A stretch of DNA of 8,716 bases from Gammaproteobacteria bacterium (lineage in GTDB: Bacteria > Pseudomonadota > Gammaproteobacteria > Steroidobacterales > GCA-2729495): contig JAKLLP010000068.1 of NCBI GenBank assembly GCA_023150055.1, positions 1-8,716 of the forward strand. Direction: 5' to 3'. A model generated the notes under the pieces. The model was not told the origin of the DNA. It saw only the letters and a list, made by a program, of their open reading frames with translations, and searched no databases. Made by a program: the position numbers and the translations under genes. Positions 6,086 to 8,716 of the stretch are shown piece after piece; within the stretch, counting starts at the first letter, position 1, and each line of letters starts with the position of its first letter.

Positions 6086-6981
6086 GCGCCTTCTGGAGCT
6101 GGTTCATCATCATCCTCACCGTGGGGAACATTCTCGGCTGCGTCTGGCTGCTGCAGTCGCAGAGCAAGCTGCCGGCAGGCGTTTCGACCGAAGAAACGAC
6201 GGGACACGTGTGGGACGACAACCTCACGGAATACAACAAGCCGATGCCGCGCTGGTGGCTGATACTGTTCTGGCTCACGGCGATCTTCGGCGCCGTGTAC
6301 CTGGTCCTGTATCCCGGGCTCGGCAGCTTCGGCGGCACGAGAGGCTGGTCGCAGGTGGCCCAGTACGAGAGGGAGAGGGCCGAGGCCGAAGCGCGATTCG
6401 GCAATGTCTTCAGGGCATTCGCGGACATTCCGCTCGCCGAACTCGCGGGGAACGCGGACGCGGTGCGGTTGGGGCGCAACCTGTTCCTGAACAACTGCGC
6501 CACCTGCCACGGCTCCGATGGGCGCGGCGCCCGCAGCTTCCCGAACCTCACCGATGACGCCTGGCTCTACGGCAAAGCCCCGGAGACGATAGAGGCCACG
6601 ATCACCAACGGCCGCATAGGTGTGATGCCGGCGCTCGGCGCAGCCCTCGGCGAGGAGGGCGTGGCGGAGGTCGCCGCCTACGTGGTGAGCCTGTCCCGCC
6701 CGGGTGATGGCGACAGCGCCGCAGTGGCGACCGGTGCCGAGAAGTTTCAGCTCTTCTGCACCGCCTGCCATGGACCGGAGGCAAAGGGCAACCCGGCCAT
6801 CGGCGCCCCGAACCTGACCGACGACGACTGGCTGCACGGTCGGACGGCCGCCGACATTCGCGATGTCATCACGAACGGCCGCACCAACCAGATGCCGGCG
6901 CAGCTCGAGATCCTCGGACCCGACCGCATTCGCGTGCTGGTGGCTTACCTGCTGAGCCTCCAGGCAGAACCGGGCGGTTGA
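6082..6981 (+). CDS. ccoP: cbb3-type cytochrome c oxidase subunit III, diheme cytochrome c (CcoP)
   Basis: CcoP is the diheme cytochrome c that accepts electrons from soluble cytochrome c and hands them to CcoO. The 299-residue protein has two N-terminal membrane spans (about 4-24 and 57-77). Between them is the conserved motif around HVWDDNLTEYNKPMPRWW (42-59). Two cytochrome c domains follow. The first has CATCH (139-143) with Met182 in GVMPAL as the likely axial ligand. The second has CTACH (226-230) with Met271 in NQMPAQ. The domains are internal duplicates, sharing PNLTDD-W-x-G and ITNGR blocks. Length and layout match the family. Its ATG overlaps the ccoQ stop, and its TGA overlaps the TTG of the following frame (TTGA at 6978-6981). 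Confidence 0.97.
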   Translation: MSAFWSWFIIILTVGNILGCVWLLQSQSKLPAGVSTEETTGHVWDDNLTEYNKPMPRWWLILFWLTAIFGAVYLVLYPGLGSFGGTRGWSQVAQYERERAEAEARFGNVFRAFADIPLAELAGNADAVRLGRNLFLNNCATCHGSDGRGARSFPNLTDDAWLYGKAPETIEATITNGRIGVMPALGAALGEEGVAEVAAYVVSLSRPGDGDSAAVATGAEKFQLFCTACHGPEAKGNPAIGAPNLTDDDWLHGRTAADIRDVITNGRTNQMPAQLEILGPDRIRVLVAYLLSLQAEPGG

Positions 6982-7310
6982 AGCCTATGGCGGCCGGCGG
7001 CGAACCCTACGACATCGGCGAGCCTGAACTCGGCGGTGAATTGCCGCAACCACCACCGGCCTGGAGTGAGTCCGCGCAGGTCATCGCCGCTGTCCTATGG
7101 CCCTCGTTTCTCGCTTCTGCATTGGCGACGATGCTGTTTTTCGCTTTCGTGGACCCGGCAATGGTGCACGAGGCCACCACACCCCCGCTGGAGGTGAGCC
7201 GCATGACCGGCTATGCGATCGGATTTTTCTTCTTCTGGTTCGTGACTGCCCTCTCCAGCGCGGTTTCCGTCTACCTGCTGCGCACGCGGCCACGCGGCAC
7301 CAGCAACTGA
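6978..7310 (+). CDS. Small two-span membrane protein between ccoP and ccoG
   Basis: The function is unknown and I know of no named family. The frame opens at TTG 6978, overlapping the ccoP stop (110 residues), or at ATG 6987, 6 bases downstream of that stop (107 residues). The ATG is the more conventional choice, while the TTGA overlap would allow translational coupling. The N-terminus is acidic and Pro-rich (about 1-30). One span lies at about 34-58 (VIAAVLWPSFLASALATMLF then AFVDP) and a second, Phe-rich one at about 77-100 (GFFFFWFVTALSSAVSVYLL). A short Arg-rich tail (RTRPRG) suggests that both ends lie in the cytoplasm. Its place inside the oxidase operon suggests a role in cbb3 assembly or as an accessory subunit. 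That is inference from position only. It has no heme- or metal-binding Cys motif. Confidence 0.85.
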   Translation: MKPMAAGGEPYDIGEPELGGELPQPPPAWSESAQVIAAVLWPSFLASALATMLFFAFVDPAMVHEATTPPLEVSRMTGYAIGFFFFWFVTALSSAVSVYLLRTRPRGTSN

Positions 7311-7328
7311 GGCCGCCTACCGCCGACC

Positions 7329-8716
7329 ATGCACGACAGCACCAAGAGACCCGAATCGCTCTATGCGAAGCGGGTCAAAATCCATGCCCGCGAAGTCCAG
7401 GGCACCTTCGACCGCCTGCGCCGCATCGCCGTGCTGGTGCTGCTCGGCCTGTATTACATCATTCCGTGGCTGCGCTGGAACGACCGCCAGGCCGTGCTCT
7501 TCGATCTGCCGGAGCGGAAGTTCTACATCTTCGGGCTCACGCTCTGGCCCCACGATTTCATCTACCTGGCGTGGCTGCTGGTGATGGCCGCGCTGCTGCT
7601 GTTCTTCGCCACGGCGATCGCGGGTCGGGTGTGGTGCGGTTACGCCTGTCCGCAGACGGTGTGGACCGAGGCGTTCGTCTGGATAGAGCGGCTGGTCGAG
7701 GGCAACTTCACCAGGCGTCAGAAGCTCGACAAGGCGCCATGGACCGCCGAGAAGTACCTGCGTCGCGGCGCCAAGCAGGCGCTGTGGATCGCCTTCGCGC
7801 TCTGGACCGGCCTGACCTTCGTCGGCTATTTCACGCCGATCATCGATCTCGGCACCCGGCTGCTCGGATTTGCGCTCGGGCCGTGGGAAACGTTCTGGGT
7901 GCTGTTCTACAGTCTGGCCACCTACGGCAACGCCGGGCGCCTGCGCGAGCAGGTCTGCCTCTACATGTGCCCCTACGCGCGCTTTCAGAGCGCGATGTTC
8001 GACAGCAACACGCTGATCGTGTCCTACGATCCGGGGCGTGGCGAGCCGCGCGGCAGCCGCCAGCGCGGACAGGACCCGGCGAGCCTCGGACTCGGCGACT
8101 GCGTCGATTGCAACATGTGCGTCCAGGCCTGCCCCACGGGCATCGATATCCGCAAGGGACTGCAATACGAATGCATCAGCTGCGCCGCCTGCATAGACGC
8201 CTGCAAGCCCGTCATGGCGCGCATGGGCTACCCGGACGGCCTCATCCGTTACACGACGCAGAATGCGCTGGAAGGCAAGCCCACTCACATCAACCGGCCG
8301 CGTGCCCGCATCTACGGGCTGCTGCTGATCACGCTGTTCAGCGGATTCGTCTACGCGCTCGCCAATCGCTCGCCGCTGCAGATCGACGTGATCCGCGACC
8401 GCAATCAGCTCTACAGGGAGACCGCCGGCGGCCAGATCGAGAACGTCTACGAGGTCAAGCTGCTCAACAAGACCGAACGCCCACGCCGCCTGGTCCTGCA
8501 CGCCGACGGCCTGCCCGACGTGCGGATCACGACGATGCCCCCCGTCGTGGAACTGCCTGCCGGCGAGCAGACCACCGTGGTCGCCCGGGTGAGCGTGGAG
8601 CGGAGCGGCGCGGCTGCCGGCGGAAGCGATATCGTGCTCAGCGCGGTCGCCACCGACGACGGCACCTTCCGCGCGGCGCGCAAGACACGCTTCATGGCGC
8701 CCGCACCGCTGAGGTG
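7329..8716 (+). CDS. ccoG: Cytochrome c oxidase accessory protein CcoG (RdxA/FixG), at right edge
   Basis: CcoG is a membrane-bound iron-sulfur protein encoded with cbb3 oxidases. In studied bacteria it acts in copper reduction and supply for CuB insertion. From the ATG at 7329 (MHDSTKRPESLYAKRVKIHA), 462 codons are open to the window end, and the final bases TG could complete a TGA. The protein is therefore complete or nearly so. Visible features in order are: a first span (about 32-48); a second span (78-98) leading into WCGYACPQTVWTE (Cys103, Cys107); a span at 150-168; REQVCLYMCPYARFQ (Cys210, Cys214); two 4Fe-4S sites, CVDCNMCVQACP (258-269) and CISCAACIDACKP (282-294); a last span (330-345); and a C-terminal periplasmic Ig-like domain (about 350-462). 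All cysteines are present. It lies 18 bases after the small membrane gene with a poor ribosome binding site, so translation may depend on coupling. Confidence 0.96.
   Translation, partial: MHDSTKRPESLYAKRVKIHAREVQGTFDRLRRIAVLVLLGLYYIIPWLRWNDRQAVLFDLPERKFYIFGLTLWPHDFIYLAWLLVMAALLLFFATAIAGRVWCGYACPQTVWTEAFVWIERLVEGNFTRRQKLDKAPWTAEKYLRRGAKQALWIAFALWTGLTFVGYFTPIIDLGTRLLGFALGPWETFWVLFYSLATYGNAGRLREQVCLYMCPYARFQSAMFDSNTLIVSYDPGRGEPRGSRQRGQDPASLGLGDCVDCNMCVQACPTGIDIRKGLQYECISCAACIDACKPVMARMGYPDGLIRYTTQNALEGKPTHINRPRARIYGLLLITLFSGFVYALANRSPLQIDVIRDRNQLYRETAGGQIENVYEVKLLNKTERPRRLVLHADGLPDVRITTMPPVVELPAGEQTTVVARVSVERSGAAAGGSDIVLSAVATDDGTFRAARKTRFMAPAPLR

Noticed and set aside
3798..6837. Minus-strand open frames at 3798-4871, 4872-5738 and 5860-6837
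   Set aside because: All are antisense to ccoN, ccoO, ccoQ and ccoP, with His/Arg/Asp-biased compositions and no family resemblance. They are by-products of codon bias on the real strand.
7317..8501. Long minus-strand open frame of 394 codons
   Set aside because: It is antisense to ccoG, whose iron-sulfur motifs are unmistakable on the + strand. The translation is Asp/Arg/Val/His-rich without recognisable domains, as expected for a shadow frame in GC-rich DNA.
1..8716. CRISPR array, tRNA or rRNA genes
   Set aside because: No regularly spaced direct repeats, cloverleaf sequences or rRNA-like stretches were seen on reading both strands.

Overview
The window is GC-rich, tightly packed DNA, most likely from a gammaproteobacterium. 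I infer this from the style of the TonB-dependent receptor (a mature N-terminus reading VEQIIVTAQRREEKLQEVP) and from the high-affinity cytochrome oxidase order ccoN-ccoO-ccoQ-ccoP followed by ccoG. No rRNA or other taxonomic marker is present, so a finer placement is not supported. All genes recognised lie on the + strand.

Bases 1-165 hold no gene that I can support, but they contain two inverted repeats. A 200-residue soluble protein of unknown function follows (208-810). After a 189-base spacer with two stem-loops comes a complete TonB-dependent outer-membrane receptor (1000-3201), ending at a strong hairpin terminator (3249-3278). The gene-free stretch 3202-3836 then carries a 136-bp palindromic element with perfect 21-bp inverted ends (3347-3482), a run of three further stem-loops (3587-3669), and a likely -10 element and ribosome binding site for the next operon.

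From 3837 to the right edge is a respiratory operon. ccoN (catalytic heme-copper subunit), ccoO (monoheme cytochrome c), ccoQ (small single-span subunit) and ccoP (diheme cytochrome c) together encode a complete cbb3-type cytochrome c oxidase, a proton-pumping terminal oxidase with high oxygen affinity. Every heme and copper ligand I could locate is intact. ccoP is followed by an unnamed 107-110-residue protein with two predicted membrane spans. Next is ccoG (rdxA/fixG), a polyferredoxin-type membrane protein linked to copper handling and cbb3 assembly; its last two bases at the window edge (TG) are compatible with an immediately following stop codon. Junctions are tight (overlaps or gaps of 2-18 bases), so one transcript is likely. 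ccoH, ccoI and ccoS are not in the window.

Most of the window is a standard oxidase locus. The parts least explained by known families are the small membrane protein between ccoP and ccoG, the palindromic element with the structured leader upstream of ccoN, and the orphan protein at 208-810. I did not find a convincing new multi-gene system.
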